Virus record (IMG/VR): IMGVR_UViG_3300034068_000817
Coordinates: 1 to 46,847 of that record
Source of the DNA: a virus
DNA: 46,847 nt
Direction: 5' to 3' (one strand)
Shown: positions 32,166 through 41,155 of the stretch, piece by piece
How positions within the stretch are numbered: position 1 is the stretch's first letter
Layout: each line of letters begins with the position of its first letter
Position numbers and translations under genes: made by a program
Notes under the pieces: model-generated
Database searches by the model: none
What the model was told of the DNA's origin: nothing
Seen by the model: the letters and a program-made list of their open reading frames with translations, nothing else

Positions 32166-34256
32166 TTACTTATTATGTGTTAAGACATTATTTGCAAAAT
32201 ACAAGTTACTATTATTAACGTCAATACTATAAACAGTTGTTAGTTCATTAATTTTAACTAATGATGTTATTTCAAACTCACTATTATCCATGTCTAACAA
32301 CATATTACCAACATTCAATTCTGAGGTGGTTCTAATATACCATATACCCTCTTGGTTAACAACGTGGTTATGTGAATCAGTGGATATTAACCTACCATTA
32401 TTAATACTTGTAACAGATTCCGCATCATATGAGGTGAAATTAATTACTGTGGATGTTGAATCAGTGTAATTCAATGTATCACTACTCCAAGAGTGCCATT
32501 CATTTGATTGTTGAGGCATTCCGGCAACATCAAGAGATTTAAGTACATCATTAAATTGAATATCTTGTATTAATTTAGTTGTCCCATCTTCTAATGTTAT
32601 TATAGTATCGGCAACAAGACAGGCACAAATAGTACAAGCGGAATCAAAAACCCCTGAAGTCACATGGCGTTTAAATCCATCATAATTATAATATCCAGTT
32701 GAGGCGGCCGCATATCCGGGACATCCGGTTTCTTCTTCTGTGACCTGTATAGTTGTTGCTGTGCAAAAATCAGCAGTATCTAAACACATGGTAAGTAATA
32801 ATAGACCAGTACAAGTGTCAGTTGATGCAGAAACAATACCTTCAAAAGGATAACTTATTACTGATGTTTGGGTTGGTGTTACCGTTGGTGTTACTGTTGG
32901 AGTATTAGTAGGTGTATTTGTAGGAGTAGTTGTAGGTGTATTAGTTGGAGTTACAGTATTTGTCGGCGTATTTGTAGGTGTATTTGTCGGAGTATTTGTT
33001 GGGGTTTTAGTTGGAGTTACAGTATTAGTCGGTGTATTAGTCGGTGTATTTGTCGGAGTATTTGTCGGAGTATTTGTTGGGGTTTTAGTTGGAGTTACAG
33101 TATTAGTCGGTGTATTTGTAGGTGTATTTGTCGGAGTATTTGTCGGAGTATTTGTTGGGGTTTTAGTTGGAGTTACAGTATTAGTCGGTGTATTTGTAGG
33201 TGTATTAGTCGGTGTATTTGTAGGTGTATTTGTTGGGGTTTTAGTTGGAGTTACAGTATTAGTCGGTGTATTTGTAGGTGTATTTGTCGGAGTATTTGTC
33301 GGAGTATTTGTTGGGGTTTTAGTTGGAGTTACAGTATTAGTCGGTGTATTAGTCGGTGTATTTGTAGGTGTATTTGTCGGAGTATTTGTCGGAGTATTTG
33401 TAGGAGTGTTTGTTGGAGTATTTGTTGGGGTATTTGTTGGGGTTTTAGTTGGGGTAATACTAGGTGTTGGAGTATTTGTTGGGGTATTTGTTGGGGTTTT
33501 AGTTGGGGTAATACTAGGTGTTTGAGTATTAGTCGGTGTATTTGTCGGAGTATTTGTCGGAGTATTTGTTGGTGTTGATGACGGAGACGCACCTGGTGTT
33601 AAAGTGTTAGTTGGTGTCTGAGTGTTAGTCGGAGTTATAGTTGGTGTTTGAGTAATTGTTGGAGTATTTGTAGGGGTTATTGTTGGAGTTTGAGTTTGAG
33701 TAATTGTTGGAGTATTTGTAGGGGTTATTGTTGGAGTTTGAGTTTGAGTTGGGGTTTGGGTGTTTGTTGGAGTTTGAGTTGGGGTTTGGGTGTTTGTTGG
33801 AGTTTGAGTATTTGTTGGAGTTATTGTATTTGTTGGAGTTATTGTAGGGGTTTGAGTATTTGTTGGTGTATTTGTTGGTGTTATTGTAGGGGTTTGAGTA
33901 TTTGTTGGTGTTATTGTAGGGGTTTGAGTATTTGTTGGTGTTATTGTAGGGGTTTGAGTATTTGTTGGTGTATTTGTTGGTGTTGGTACAGGAGCATTAC
34001 CTTCACTTACAGGAGTTTGTTTTGGGAAGTGTTTGGTAATGTTAGAGTTATTACCACCTTTAACAGTCAAAATCCCTTGACCTTCAACATTAAGTTTTGA
34101 GCCCGCAATAATATTACCTGATTTTTTTCTACTAACAAAACTACCACTTTTAAAATTGTTTTCAACAATAAAGTTGTTTGGTATAATTTCTTCGTTAAAA
34201 TCAAGATTTATATTTACAGAAACATCAATACTCCTCTTTCTATCTGAGATACCCAT
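32166..34256 (-). CDS. Thr-Pro repeat protein with C-terminal Hint (intein-like) domain
   Basis: 696 residues. Residues 1-90 form a small N-terminal domain. Residues 91-463 are almost pure Thr-Pro repeats ([12 protein letters not shown]), with a 26-residue higher-order unit starting VTPTKT at 309, 335, 361, 387 and 413. A Cys-rich linker (470-545) leads to a Hint domain: block [15 protein letters not shown] (C546), TDSH (626-629) as TxxH, and [20 protein letters not shown] ending in HN and a final Lys. Only one residue follows the terminal Asn, so splicing is impossible in the usual sense; N-terminal thioester cleavage is more likely. It lies between terminase and portal, where T4 has sheath and tube genes. 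Possibly a glycosylated surface fibre. Confidence 0.8.
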   Translation of the reverse strand: MGISDRKRSIDVSVNINLDFNEEIIPNNFIVENNFKSGSFVSRKKSGNIIAGSKLNVEGQGILTVKGGNNSNITKHFPKQTPVSEGNAPVPTPTNTPTNTQTPTITPTNTQTPTITPTNTQTPTITPTNTPTNTQTPTITPTNTITPTNTQTPTNTQTPTQTPTNTQTPTQTQTPTITPTNTPTITQTQTPTITPTNTPTITQTPTITPTNTQTPTNTLTPGASPSSTPTNTPTNTPTNTPTNTQTPSITPTKTPTNTPTNTPTPSITPTKTPTNTPTNTPTNTPTNTPTNTPTNTPTNTPTNTPTNTVTPTKTPTNTPTNTPTNTPTNTPTNTVTPTKTPTNTPTNTPTNTPTNTPTNTVTPTKTPTNTPTNTPTNTPTNTPTNTVTPTKTPTNTPTNTPTNTPTNTPTNTVTPTKTPTNTPTNTPTNTPTNTVTPTNTPTTTPTNTPTNTPTVTPTVTPTQTSVISYPFEGIVSASTDTCTGLLLLTMCLDTADFCTATTIQVTEEETGCPGYAAASTGYYNYDGFKRHVTSGVFDSACTICACLVADTIITLEDGTTKLIQDIQFNDVLKSLDVAGMPQQSNEWHSWSSDTLNYTDSTSTVINFTSYDAESVTSINNGRLISTDSHNHVVNQEGIWYIRTTSELNVGNMLLDMDNSEFEITSLVKINELTTVYSIDVNNSNLYFANNVLTHNK
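32868..33986 (-). repeat. Tandem Thr-Pro coding repeat, 12-bp unit with 78-bp higher-order copies
   Basis: About 1.1 kb of degenerate 12-bp repeats coding PTNT-type units. Between about 32954 and 33332 they are organised in four 78-bp copies plus one shortened 66-bp copy (26 and 22 codons). Such repeats expand and contract by slippage or recombination. Other variants (QTPT, ITPT) dominate towards the N-terminal side. Confidence 0.9.
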
Positions 34257-34262
34257 TTATCC

Positions 34263-34276
34263 TTTTTAAATAAATA
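34263..34276 (-). promoter_or_regulatory. Late-type promoter motif TATTTATTTAAAAA
   Basis: It starts 20 bases before ATG 34256 and abuts the terminase stop codon. The gap between its two parts is two bases shorter than in most copies. Confidence 0.5.
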
Positions 34277-36046
34277 TTACATTCCCCCAAATAACCAACC
34301 ATATTTTTGATAATCTTCACGACTAGCTTGTTGACCGTTGAATTGATTAATTCTATCTTGATAATGTGGTATTACCGGATTAAAATTAATGTTCTCTTTA
34401 ATTGCCTCGTTATTACTTACAGACCAAGAGTCAATCATTGCTTTGGTTTGTTCAGTAACTTTTGTCAATTTGCTAAAAGAAGATTCGGCCACATAAGTCG
34501 CCATAGCAAGAGACATAATTAAATCGTCGTGATGTCCTTTTTGGTGGTCAGGGCGACCATTGATATAAACAAAGGTGTTCATCTCATTATACAAACGAGA
34601 ACTATAAATTCTAAATTTATGTCTCATCGCCTCTTCAAATGAAGCAATAATTTGAACCCTTTTATTATTAAAGTTTAATCCCGGGATTTTATCCATTGCC
34701 TTTGGGTCATACTTCCATTTGTTGGATAAATCAACACCATCAACATATAAATCTCGATAATTCATTTCTTGGAGTTTTCTTGATGTTGAAACACCCATAC
34801 CTCCGGTAATATCGATAACTATAAAACAAGAGTAGATTACCGCCCATTTATGACAAATTTCTGCCATAGTATCTGGTGGTAGTTTACCCACATATTCCGC
34901 AACTTGTTCCATCGTATCAAAATCAACAATTTGGAATGAACTAAAATCTTCTGAATCCCCACGAGAAACGTCGACACCCATAATGTATTTATGTCCGACA
35001 ACCGGTTCCTTCCAAATCCAAAGAGCATTACCCATTAATTTGTTGATTGGTTCAAGAATCATATTCTCACGAATATTTTGCATCATAAGAGAATCAAATA
35101 CGTTATCCCCTGAACCTAAGAAGTTACATTCTAACTCCTGAGATACTTTACGTTTATCATATTTTAATTTCTTAACCATCGCCTCAAACCAAGAAGAACA
35201 AGGTTTGTATCCATCCGCCAACAATAATTTAACATCATCGAAGTTTCTGGCATCGTATGATTTAGCTCCCCAATCAATAAATGAGTTCGGGTCGTATTCT
35301 TCTTTATTCAACAAATAGTGAATAATATTATCTGTTTTAACAAAATATAAATCTTTGGTGTATCGTGGGTCTCTATACCAAAACATCTCCGTAATTTTGA
35401 AGTCATTCATATTACGTAATGCTTGGTCGTATATTTCGTAGTAAATTTGGTCGTATCCGTTAGGTGTTGATACAACAATTACTTTACCCCCCGTAGATAG
35501 GGATGCCATACAGGCAGACCAGAAGTCACTATCGGCCTCGATAAATGCCGCCTCATCAAATACAAGTATGGTAGGTGTAAATCCACGCAAGGCATCCTTA
35601 GATGTCGCAACGGCTTTAACCTCACAACCATTTGTTAATTTGTAATGTCTTTGGGAATTTTTGGATTTATCAAAATCCACTCCGGTCCAAGATGGCCATT
35701 GAGCAACAAACGCTTTAATTTTGTTTGCCATCTCCAATGATGTATCCAACTTGTTGGCAATAATCAATATTTTTTCGGGAGTTTCTTTTCTTGCGAACAC
35801 TAGTTTTTTAGACATCCAAGCCGCGGTAACTGTTGATACCCCGGCCTGTCTGTATTTTAATGCTATATTTTCATTGTATTCTTCGTAGTCATTAAGTAAT
35901 GTTAACTGGTCCGGAAAAAGTTCCAATGGAACATATTTTTTAACGGTGTTATCATAAGTTTCTAAATACGTTTTAAGGGCGTATTCAATATCTCTACTAC
36001 ATTTTACGTATTCAATTAATACTTGTTCTCTTGTTAAATTCGACAT
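34277..36046 (-). CDS. 17: Terminase large subunit, T4 gp17-like
   Basis: 589 residues; ATPase motor and nuclease for DNA packaging. The ATPase half has a deviant Walker A YRQAGVST (65-72; Arg before Gln present, the usual Lys replaced by Val) and Walker B ILVFDEAAF (160-168), followed by the coupling motif VIVVSTPNG. The nuclease half has YIMGVDVSRGDSEDFSS, FIVIDITGGMG and HHDDLIMSLAMA, giving the three acidic positions of the RNase H-like nuclease. Size and order match T4-type terminases. It starts about 20 bases after the 462-aa gene; no late-type motif lies directly before it, so it is probably read with the genes from 40062. Confidence 0.95.
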   Translation of the reverse strand: MSNLTREQVLIEYVKCSRDIEYALKTYLETYDNTVKKYVPLELFPDQLTLLNDYEEYNENIALKYRQAGVSTVTAAWMSKKLVFARKETPEKILIIANKLDTSLEMANKIKAFVAQWPSWTGVDFDKSKNSQRHYKLTNGCEVKAVATSKDALRGFTPTILVFDEAAFIEADSDFWSACMASLSTGGKVIVVSTPNGYDQIYYEIYDQALRNMNDFKITEMFWYRDPRYTKDLYFVKTDNIIHYLLNKEEYDPNSFIDWGAKSYDARNFDDVKLLLADGYKPCSSWFEAMVKKLKYDKRKVSQELECNFLGSGDNVFDSLMMQNIRENMILEPINKLMGNALWIWKEPVVGHKYIMGVDVSRGDSEDFSSFQIVDFDTMEQVAEYVGKLPPDTMAEICHKWAVIYSCFIVIDITGGMGVSTSRKLQEMNYRDLYVDGVDLSNKWKYDPKAMDKIPGLNFNNKRVQIIASFEEAMRHKFRIYSSRLYNEMNTFVYINGRPDHQKGHHDDLIMSLAMATYVAESSFSKLTKVTEQTKAMIDSWSVSNNEAIKENINFNPVIPHYQDRINQFNGQQASREDYQKYGWLFGGM

Positions 36047-36067
36047 ACATACTGTTGTCGGTAATTT

Positions 36068-37456
36068 TTAAAATCCTAACGAAGATAAATCAATATCATC
36101 TAAGTCGTCTAAGTCATCAAATCCGTAATCCCCATAATTATCATTGTCATCCTCATCATCTTCGTCATCAGACATTTTTGATTCGTATTCGTGTTTTTTA
36201 AGGATTTCAACGATTTCAGTAACCATTCTATTTATTACCTCTTTTGCTTCAGGTTTATCAGCCATAATGGCTTTCGCTAATACAATAAAATCTTTCGCCT
36301 CTAATTGAGACAATTTCATAAATAAGTATTGTTGAAGGTGTCTTTGGTCTTCTTCATATAATTTATCAGGCCAAGATTCTCTGAATTTTTCCCAAAATAT
36401 TGGACCCAATCTTGAATCCCATATTTCCGCTGGTAATGTATCTTCAGCACCAACAACCATACTTCTTTGAACTGGGTCGTTTGGTAATCCTTGGTCTCCA
36501 TATAACGAATAAATACCTTTAACTATCTCGTGAACTAATAAAGGAAATGTAAACGCTTTCGCTTTAATTGTTGGTGGGTCAGTTTCAGGGTCAGATTCTG
36601 ATTGTCCCATTTGACCACCACCACCACCGGCCATACCTTCCATATCAGGATATAACCAATATAAGTGTTCCATTAGTGATTGTGTTACACCATATAAATT
36701 TAATAAGTTTGGGTCTAATCTATTTATCTCATCACTAACTAATGTATACATATGACCTCCTTTAAATGCTGCTCCTTGAACTAATGAATTAATTAGTCTT
36801 CTTTTCGCTTTCTCTAAATTAAATTTTTCCATAGAATCCATAAAGTCTTCTATTTCTTCTTGATGTTCTTCACTCTCTTTGAATGCTTCTTCTACGTCTT
36901 CTTCTTCCGGTTCTTCTGGTTGCGTTTGCATTCCTTCCGAAGCTCCCATTGGACCATTAACTAATTCAACATCAAATTGTAATTGTCCCTCAGGTATACC
37001 CAATTCTTTCATAACTAAATTAACGGCCAAGGTTTCAAGATATTCTTTATTTTGAACCTCGACTTGTTTAATTTGTCGTAAACTACCCATTACAGAACTC
37101 ATTAATCCCATCATTGGATTATCTCCTTGGATTGGTGTGGTGTCACCTAAAAATCTTCTTACTTTATCAACAGAATCCTTAAATCGTTGAGATGTTATCA
37201 TTTCGACAAAATCTCTATCACCATCTTGAGGTAATGCTGGATGCTCTGCGTATGGAGTTTGTCTTTGATTAATTTGTCTTTCAATACCCGGCTCCATTCT
37301 TTCAGGTCCTTCATAACTAACAGGAGCCTCGTTTAAACGACGATTAATTTCGTTTAACATAGTTTGTTGGTTACCCGTCAATCCTTCATTAACTAATTTT
37401 TTATCTAAGTCACTTTTGACTTTCAATATTTTTTCCATTTTTAAATTTACACTCAT
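36068..37456 (-). CDS. Acidic putative head-associated protein (462 aa)
   Basis: 462 residues, family not recognised. The N-terminus is helical and holds several (L/I)xE steps, including RRLNE43|A44, resembling prohead-protease sites. The middle has a Glu-rich segment and a Gly-rich loop (MAGGGGGQMG), with an ordered region IKAKAFTFPLLVHEIVKGIY. The last 40 residues are Asp-rich (SDDEDDEDDNDN). Position just upstream of the large terminase and the candidate processing site suggest a capsid-internal or packaging role. It starts two bases after the stop of the preceding gene. Confidence 0.6.
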   Translation of the reverse strand: MSVNLKMEKILKVKSDLDKKLVNEGLTGNQQTMLNEINRRLNEAPVSYEGPERMEPGIERQINQRQTPYAEHPALPQDGDRDFVEMITSQRFKDSVDKVRRFLGDTTPIQGDNPMMGLMSSVMGSLRQIKQVEVQNKEYLETLAVNLVMKELGIPEGQLQFDVELVNGPMGASEGMQTQPEEPEEEDVEEAFKESEEHQEEIEDFMDSMEKFNLEKAKRRLINSLVQGAAFKGGHMYTLVSDEINRLDPNLLNLYGVTQSLMEHLYWLYPDMEGMAGGGGGQMGQSESDPETDPPTIKAKAFTFPLLVHEIVKGIYSLYGDQGLPNDPVQRSMVVGAEDTLPAEIWDSRLGPIFWEKFRESWPDKLYEEDQRHLQQYLFMKLSQLEAKDFIVLAKAIMADKPEAKEVINRMVTEIVEILKKHEYESKMSDDEDDEDDNDNYGDYGFDDLDDLDDIDLSSLGF

Positions 37457-37458
37457 AA

Positions 37459-38352
37459 CTATTTTGTATTAAGACCTAACTGATTGAATTTTAAAAAACT
37501 TGGTAATTCTCTTTTAATTGCTTTTGGAGCGCCTTGTTTACTAGGGTCCGGAGCAAAAGGGTGTTTTGGTTTTACACCTGGACTAACTTTTGGTTTTACC
37601 GGAGCTGTTTTTGTATCTTCACCCATTTCTTTTTTCTTTGCTTTTGGAGCTCCTTTTTTATTAGGGTCCGGTTGGAATGGATGTTTTGGCTTAGTTCCAG
37701 GACTAACCTTTGGTTTTGCCGGAGCAGTTTTTGTGTCTCCTTCTAAAAGATTATCAAAATCTTTTTTAGACATTTTTGGTGTGATGTGTTTTTCTACGAG
37801 TCTCATAATTTGTTTTTCTATTTCACTCTCCCCAATTGTAACAGTTGGTTTTACCTGACTTACTTTGGCTTGTGCAATTTTGTTTAAAGCACCACCCACC
37901 ATATCTTGGTAATTTTCTTTGGTTTCTGTTTTCTTCTCAGGAAGTTTGGCAAAGTTAGTCTTTTTTGCGAACTCATCCGCCATCTTACACCATTTTTTTT
38001 GTTCTTTTGTTTTTCCGTCACCACATTTAGCAAAAAATAGTTTTTGCTGTTTTTTAGATTCAAATTTTTCATCAATCTCAACATCATCAGTTTCGTTAAC
38101 CGGAGTTACAGTAGTTTTTCCACCTTTGTTCGCAACAGAAACATTACCAACAGTAGTTTCACTACCAGGAGGTAAAACAGTTTGAGTAATTGTTTTTGTG
38201 ATTTTTTGAGGTTGAACCATTTGTTCTTGTAATTTACTGAATAATACATCAACCTGACTATCAGTCATTTTATTTAGAGTGGATGTTTTAATCCCCTCTT
38301 TAACTAGTTTTAATTTTTTTTGATTAGTGTTCATATTCAATTTTTTTTTCAA
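37459..38352 (-). CDS. Lys/Pro-rich protein with a 40-residue tandem duplication
   Basis: 297 residues, family unknown. A central segment KKQQKLFFAKCGDGKTKEQK followed by KWCKMADEFAKKTNF is well ordered. The C-terminal part has two near-identical 40-residue copies (DTKTAPAKPKVSPGTKPKHP and DTKTAPVKPKVSPGVKPKHP with similar tails). Basic, Pro-rich composition contrasts with the acidic neighbours and would suit contact with DNA or with acidic scaffold. The start may be ATG 38352 or ATG 38334 (residue 7); both overlap the upstream gene. Confidence 0.6.
   Translation of the reverse strand: MKKKLNMNTNQKKLKLVKEGIKTSTLNKMTDSQVDVLFSKLQEQMVQPQKITKTITQTVLPPGSETTVGNVSVANKGGKTTVTPVNETDDVEIDEKFESKKQQKLFFAKCGDGKTKEQKKWCKMADEFAKKTNFAKLPEKKTETKENYQDMVGGALNKIAQAKVSQVKPTVTIGESEIEKQIMRLVEKHITPKMSKKDFDNLLEGDTKTAPAKPKVSPGTKPKHPFQPDPNKKGAPKAKKKEMGEDTKTAPVKPKVSPGVKPKHPFAPDPSKQGAPKAIKRELPSFLKFNQLGLNTK
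37521..37740 (-). repeat. 120-bp tandem duplication inside the Lys/Pro-rich gene
   Basis: The block starting CTTTTGGAGC at 37521 recurs at 37641, an exact 120-base offset. Divergence is mostly at third positions plus a few replacements (T to V, Q to A, N to S). Each copy encodes 40 residues. Confidence 0.85.
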
Positions 38353-38734
38353 ACTCTAATACGATATCTCTTTCGTATAATTTATCTTTAACCGATTGTT
38401 CTGTTTCTCCAAACTTAAAAACCAATCTTCTTTGACGAGTAAAGTCAACATCTTCACTTTCGTTTTCCCAACATAATGCAACTATATCATCCATTGAATC
38501 TATCATCGAGAAATAGTCAGAGTTTTGAATTACTGACATTGTGATTTGGTCATTCTTCAAAACTCCTACTGTTTTTATGTGTTCTATATCCGGTGGGAGT
38601 GGGTAACCATTAGATGGTTTCGATTCCCAAGCCTCACCCCAAATATCTTCCGAACTATCCGAGAAAATAAATTCATATATGTTGTCACCTTTATAATTAG
38701 GTCCTAATTCATTAACATATATTAAATAACTCAT
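38324..38734 (-). CDS. Hypothetical protein (136 aa)
   Basis: 136 residues, acidic, a likely alpha/beta domain: MSYLIYVNELGPNYKGDNIY, IFSDSSEDIWGEAWESKPSN, and VKDKLYERDIVLEFEKKIEY at the end. No family recognised. It overlaps genes on both sides (one base with the 442-aa gene, 11 or 29 bases with the Lys/Pro-rich gene), so it is part of the same late unit that leads to the terminase. The aromatic-rich central part suggests a globular structural or accessory protein. Confidence 0.6.
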   Translation of the reverse strand: MSYLIYVNELGPNYKGDNIYEFIFSDSSEDIWGEAWESKPSNGYPLPPDIEHIKTVGVLKNDQITMSVIQNSDYFSMIDSMDDIVALCWENESEDVDFTRQRRLVFKFGETEQSVKDKLYERDIVLEFEKKIEYEH

Positions 38735-40062
38735 TATATAATCTGACCTTTTGTATTAACTCTTAATTGTTCATCATTCATTTCAAATACCAAGTTTTGT
38801 TTGTTTGTTTTCCCAACCAATTTAGCGTTTGGATATTTTTCCATCAATTTTCTAGCACCAACTTCTTGTGAAATACTTTCAGACAATTGTTTGATTTTAT
38901 TAATTTTAAATTTTTTATTTTCAGAAATTAATTTAGATTGTCTTTTTTTAGATTCTAATAATTGTTTTTCTTTATTATCTAATTTAAAATATCCTTCGAT
39001 AATTTTATCTACTTTTGATTCTGAGAAAATCCCTTCAATCATATCTTCAATATGACCTGAGTGTTTAGAGTCAATATCAGGATGATTTAAACTTCTATGT
39101 TTTGGGTGTCTTGGTTTAAAATCAATTTCTTCAAAATCATCATCATTATAATCGTCAAATTTTGATTTAATATCAAAATCATCAAATCCTTCACCCATTT
39201 CACCTTCTGGTGATACAGGAACTTCTTCCGCTCCAAAATCAGGTTCTTCATCACCCATTTCATCAGGATTAAAATCTCCCATACCTTCTTCATCTTCGGT
39301 ACCTTCAATTTTGTTAACAATTTCTTCTTTATCTTCATCATCGATAGACTCTAAATCTATTGCGGATAATATAGAATTAATAACATATTTTGAATCCTTA
39401 GATGTCATTTCTTGTTGACCTTCCTCAGTTTCTTGGAATGCTCTTAATTTTTGAGCTAATTTACCTGTTAATTTTTGAATAGATTTCAAAGTAACTTCTT
39501 CATTATCGTCATCTTCCATATCATCTCCTAAATCCATATCCTCAGGAGCCGGTTCTGGCATTCCCTCAGGTGATGGTGCTGGAGCGGGTGCTGGTGATGG
39601 TGCAGGTGCCGGAGCAGGTGCCGGAGCAGGTGCCGGAGCAACTTGTTCGTCAGTTTCTCCACCTTTCATTTTTAAAATATATTTAGTTGCATCATTTTCA
39701 CTTTCGTAAAATAAATTAACATTTTTTTCATTACCTTCATTTACGTTAACTTCTTTAGCAACTAAATTAAGACGTTTTAATGCCTGAGAATATGAAGAAT
39801 AATATTTTCTATTTTTCATAGGTTCCATATAATCAAACTCATCTGTTGATTCCGTTAAGTTACATTTAAGGATATAACCACTTTTTTCCTTATCTATTCT
39901 ATAAGTTTTACCGTTAGCTAAAACTTTAGTATATTCAGTAGATTTATCCTCATTAATAGGTTTTGGAATATTCTCCTTATATCGAGCGATTTCCATAATA
40001 CGTTGGATTTTCTCCATTCCTTGTAGTTTTTCGCTACCAATCGGTTTTAAATTGTTTCCCAT
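38734..40062 (-). CDS. Acidic Pro-Ala repeat protein, candidate head-internal protein
   Basis: 442 residues. Residues 17-39 (MEKIQRIMEIARYKENIPKP then INED) resemble the N-terminal module of the proteins at 43629 and 44001 (QRI-L/M, later (L/I)xE). Residues about 142-170 are a Pro-Ala repeat. Residues 170-320 are very acidic (Asp/Glu/Met), and the C-terminal 120 residues are a basic coiled coil followed by a beta segment (ISENKKFKINKIKQLSESIS). Composition and leader suggest a prohead core or packaged protein cleaved after E38. It opens the unit running to the terminase, with a late-type motif 38 bases upstream. Confidence 0.6.
   Translation of the reverse strand: MGNNLKPIGSEKLQGMEKIQRIMEIARYKENIPKPINEDKSTEYTKVLANGKTYRIDKEKSGYILKCNLTESTDEFDYMEPMKNRKYYSSYSQALKRLNLVAKEVNVNEGNEKNVNLFYESENDATKYILKMKGGETDEQVAPAPAPAPAPAPAPSPAPAPAPSPEGMPEPAPEDMDLGDDMEDDDNEEVTLKSIQKLTGKLAQKLRAFQETEEGQQEMTSKDSKYVINSILSAIDLESIDDEDKEEIVNKIEGTEDEEGMGDFNPDEMGDEEPDFGAEEVPVSPEGEMGEGFDDFDIKSKFDDYNDDDFEEIDFKPRHPKHRSLNHPDIDSKHSGHIEDMIEGIFSESKVDKIIEGYFKLDNKEKQLLESKKRQSKLISENKKFKINKIKQLSESISQEVGARKLMEKYPNAKLVGKTNKQNLVFEMNDEQLRVNTKGQII
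39555..39645 (-). repeat. Pro-Ala codon repeat
   Basis: Six-base GGTGCC/GGAGCA-like alternation encoding a run of Ala-Pro dipeptides with occasional Ser-Pro. It is probably an extended spacer between the N-terminal module and the acidic region. Confidence 0.7.
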
Positions 40063-40085
40063 TTTATATGTTTTGTTTGGAATTA

Positions 40086-40100
40086 TTTTATATATAAATA
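40086..40100 (-). promoter_or_regulatory. Late-type promoter motif TATTTATATATAAAA
   Basis: It starts 38 bases before ATG 40062, in the 73-base gap downstream of the nucleotidyltransferase gene. Confidence 0.5.
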
Positions 40101-40135
40101 TATTCAGAATTAAAAATGTTGTAATTCTGTCGTTA

Positions 40136-40882
40136 TTATTCGTAATTAATTGATTTTTCTTTTAAAGAAAGTTTATTGTCTTGGTATTCGTTTTGGAAAT
40201 CAAAAAGTTTTTGAATATACCCATTTCTTCGTAAAACTTTAAAAACTAAATTTTCATCTGACATTTCGCCACCATCTTCTAATCCGGCGGTCCTATATTT
40301 TTTTAATTTTTCTTTTACCTTACTAATACTTTCAACACCTGAATCTAATGGGGATTCTTTTGCGTCCTCAATAACCTCATCAATAATTTTCATCCAATGT
40401 TCAGATTTACTCTTAATTAAATTAGTATCAATTTTAACCTTTTCTTTTGTTGGTTTGGTTTTCCATTCGTCAAATAAGATAGAATATTCCCCACTACTAA
40501 AATGAGATTCAACTTCGTCTTGTACATATAGTTCAACATCATACCCATAGATTTTAATGTCGTGATTGTCGTTAAATAAAGTTTTTTTTAATTTAAAAAG
40601 TTCTTCATACAAAGGAAGTTCTTTTTCTGAGAATTGCTCAAAGTTAGTAATTATATGTAAATCAACATCAGAATATTTGGACCAATTAAAATTTGCCAAC
40701 GAACCTGTCATCACAACATCGGAAACAATTACATCAACACCTAAGAATTCTATAAACTCATAAGCGATGTCTAATAAACGTTCCCTAACCTTAGAGGACA
40801 TTTTATCTGACGATTCCCAAATCTTTGGATTTAGTTCGTCCTGTAAATGAAAGCTAGATAATATATTTTTTAGATTACTCAT
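40136..40882 (-). CDS. Nucleotidyltransferase, DNA polymerase beta-like fold
   Basis: 248 residues. VVMTGSLANFNWSKYSDVDL (57-76) is the hallmark GS-x10-DxD of the fold (G60 S61, D72 and D74), and VELYV (E117) can supply the third metal ligand. The remainder is helical (HWMKIIDEVIEDAKES; ENLVFKVLRRNGYIQKLFDF). It would transfer a nucleotide to a protein, RNA or small molecule; the target is unknown. Phage enzymes of this fold and toxin-antitoxin nucleotidyltransferases share this core, but no partner gene is evident. Confidence 0.78.
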   Translation of the reverse strand: MSNLKNILSSFHLQDELNPKIWESSDKMSSKVRERLLDIAYEFIEFLGVDVIVSDVVMTGSLANFNWSKYSDVDLHIITNFEQFSEKELPLYEELFKLKKTLFNDNHDIKIYGYDVELYVQDEVESHFSSGEYSILFDEWKTKPTKEKVKIDTNLIKSKSEHWMKIIDEVIEDAKESPLDSGVESISKVKEKLKKYRTAGLEDGGEMSDENLVFKVLRRNGYIQKLFDFQNEYQDNKLSLKEKSINYE

Positions 40883-40894
40883 TAACTATAAATA
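40883..40894 (-). promoter_or_regulatory. Late-type motif TATTTATAGTTA abutting the start codon
   Basis: The core starts only 12 bases before ATG 40882. A second, imperfect copy (GATATTTAAG) lies about 24 bases upstream and may be the one that counts. Confidence 0.35.
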
Positions 40895-40912
40895 CTTAAA
40901 TATCTATAATTG

Positions 40913-41155
40913 TTATATTTTTTTGTGTGTGTAAGTTTTAACTATTTTTGTTGAGAAGAATTTCCCTTGGGATTCCGCCATTCTAAATTGAGTATATACT
41001 TGGTGGGGAACCTCACTATACTCATATTTGTGACCATTATTGAACTCAACTAACATTATTCTAGTTTCAGTATCATATTCCGTTTTCTTAACATTTGACG
41101 ATTGAATTTCATTAATAATCTTCGTCCCTTGAATTGTTTCTTTTAATATTGCCAT
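40913..41155 (-). CDS. KTSC-domain small protein
   Basis: 80 residues. VKKTEYDTETRIMLVEFNNG, YEYSEVPHQVYTQFRMAESQ and GKFFSTKIVKTY match the KTSC domain pattern (Y-d-x-L-V-x-F-x-x-G-x-x-Y-x-Y-x-x-V-P-x-x-V-y-x-x-l-x-x-A-x-S-x-G-x-f-F). The domain is named for a Lys-Thr-Ser-Cys tetrad, and its biochemical function is unknown. It overlaps the 3' end of the 113-aa gene by 44 bases. Confidence 0.8.
   Translation of the reverse strand: MAILKETIQGTKIINEIQSSNVKKTEYDTETRIMLVEFNNGHKYEYSEVPHQVYTQFRMAESQGKFFSTKIVKTYTHKKI

Noticed and set aside
32868-33998. Possible CRISPR-like or non-coding satellite repeat, and long plus-strand Cys/Trp-rich reading frames across it
   Set aside because: The repeats are 12 bp, contiguous and without spacers, and the minus-strand frame is a continuous Thr-Pro coding tract joined to a Hint domain. 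The plus-strand frames are shadows of it.
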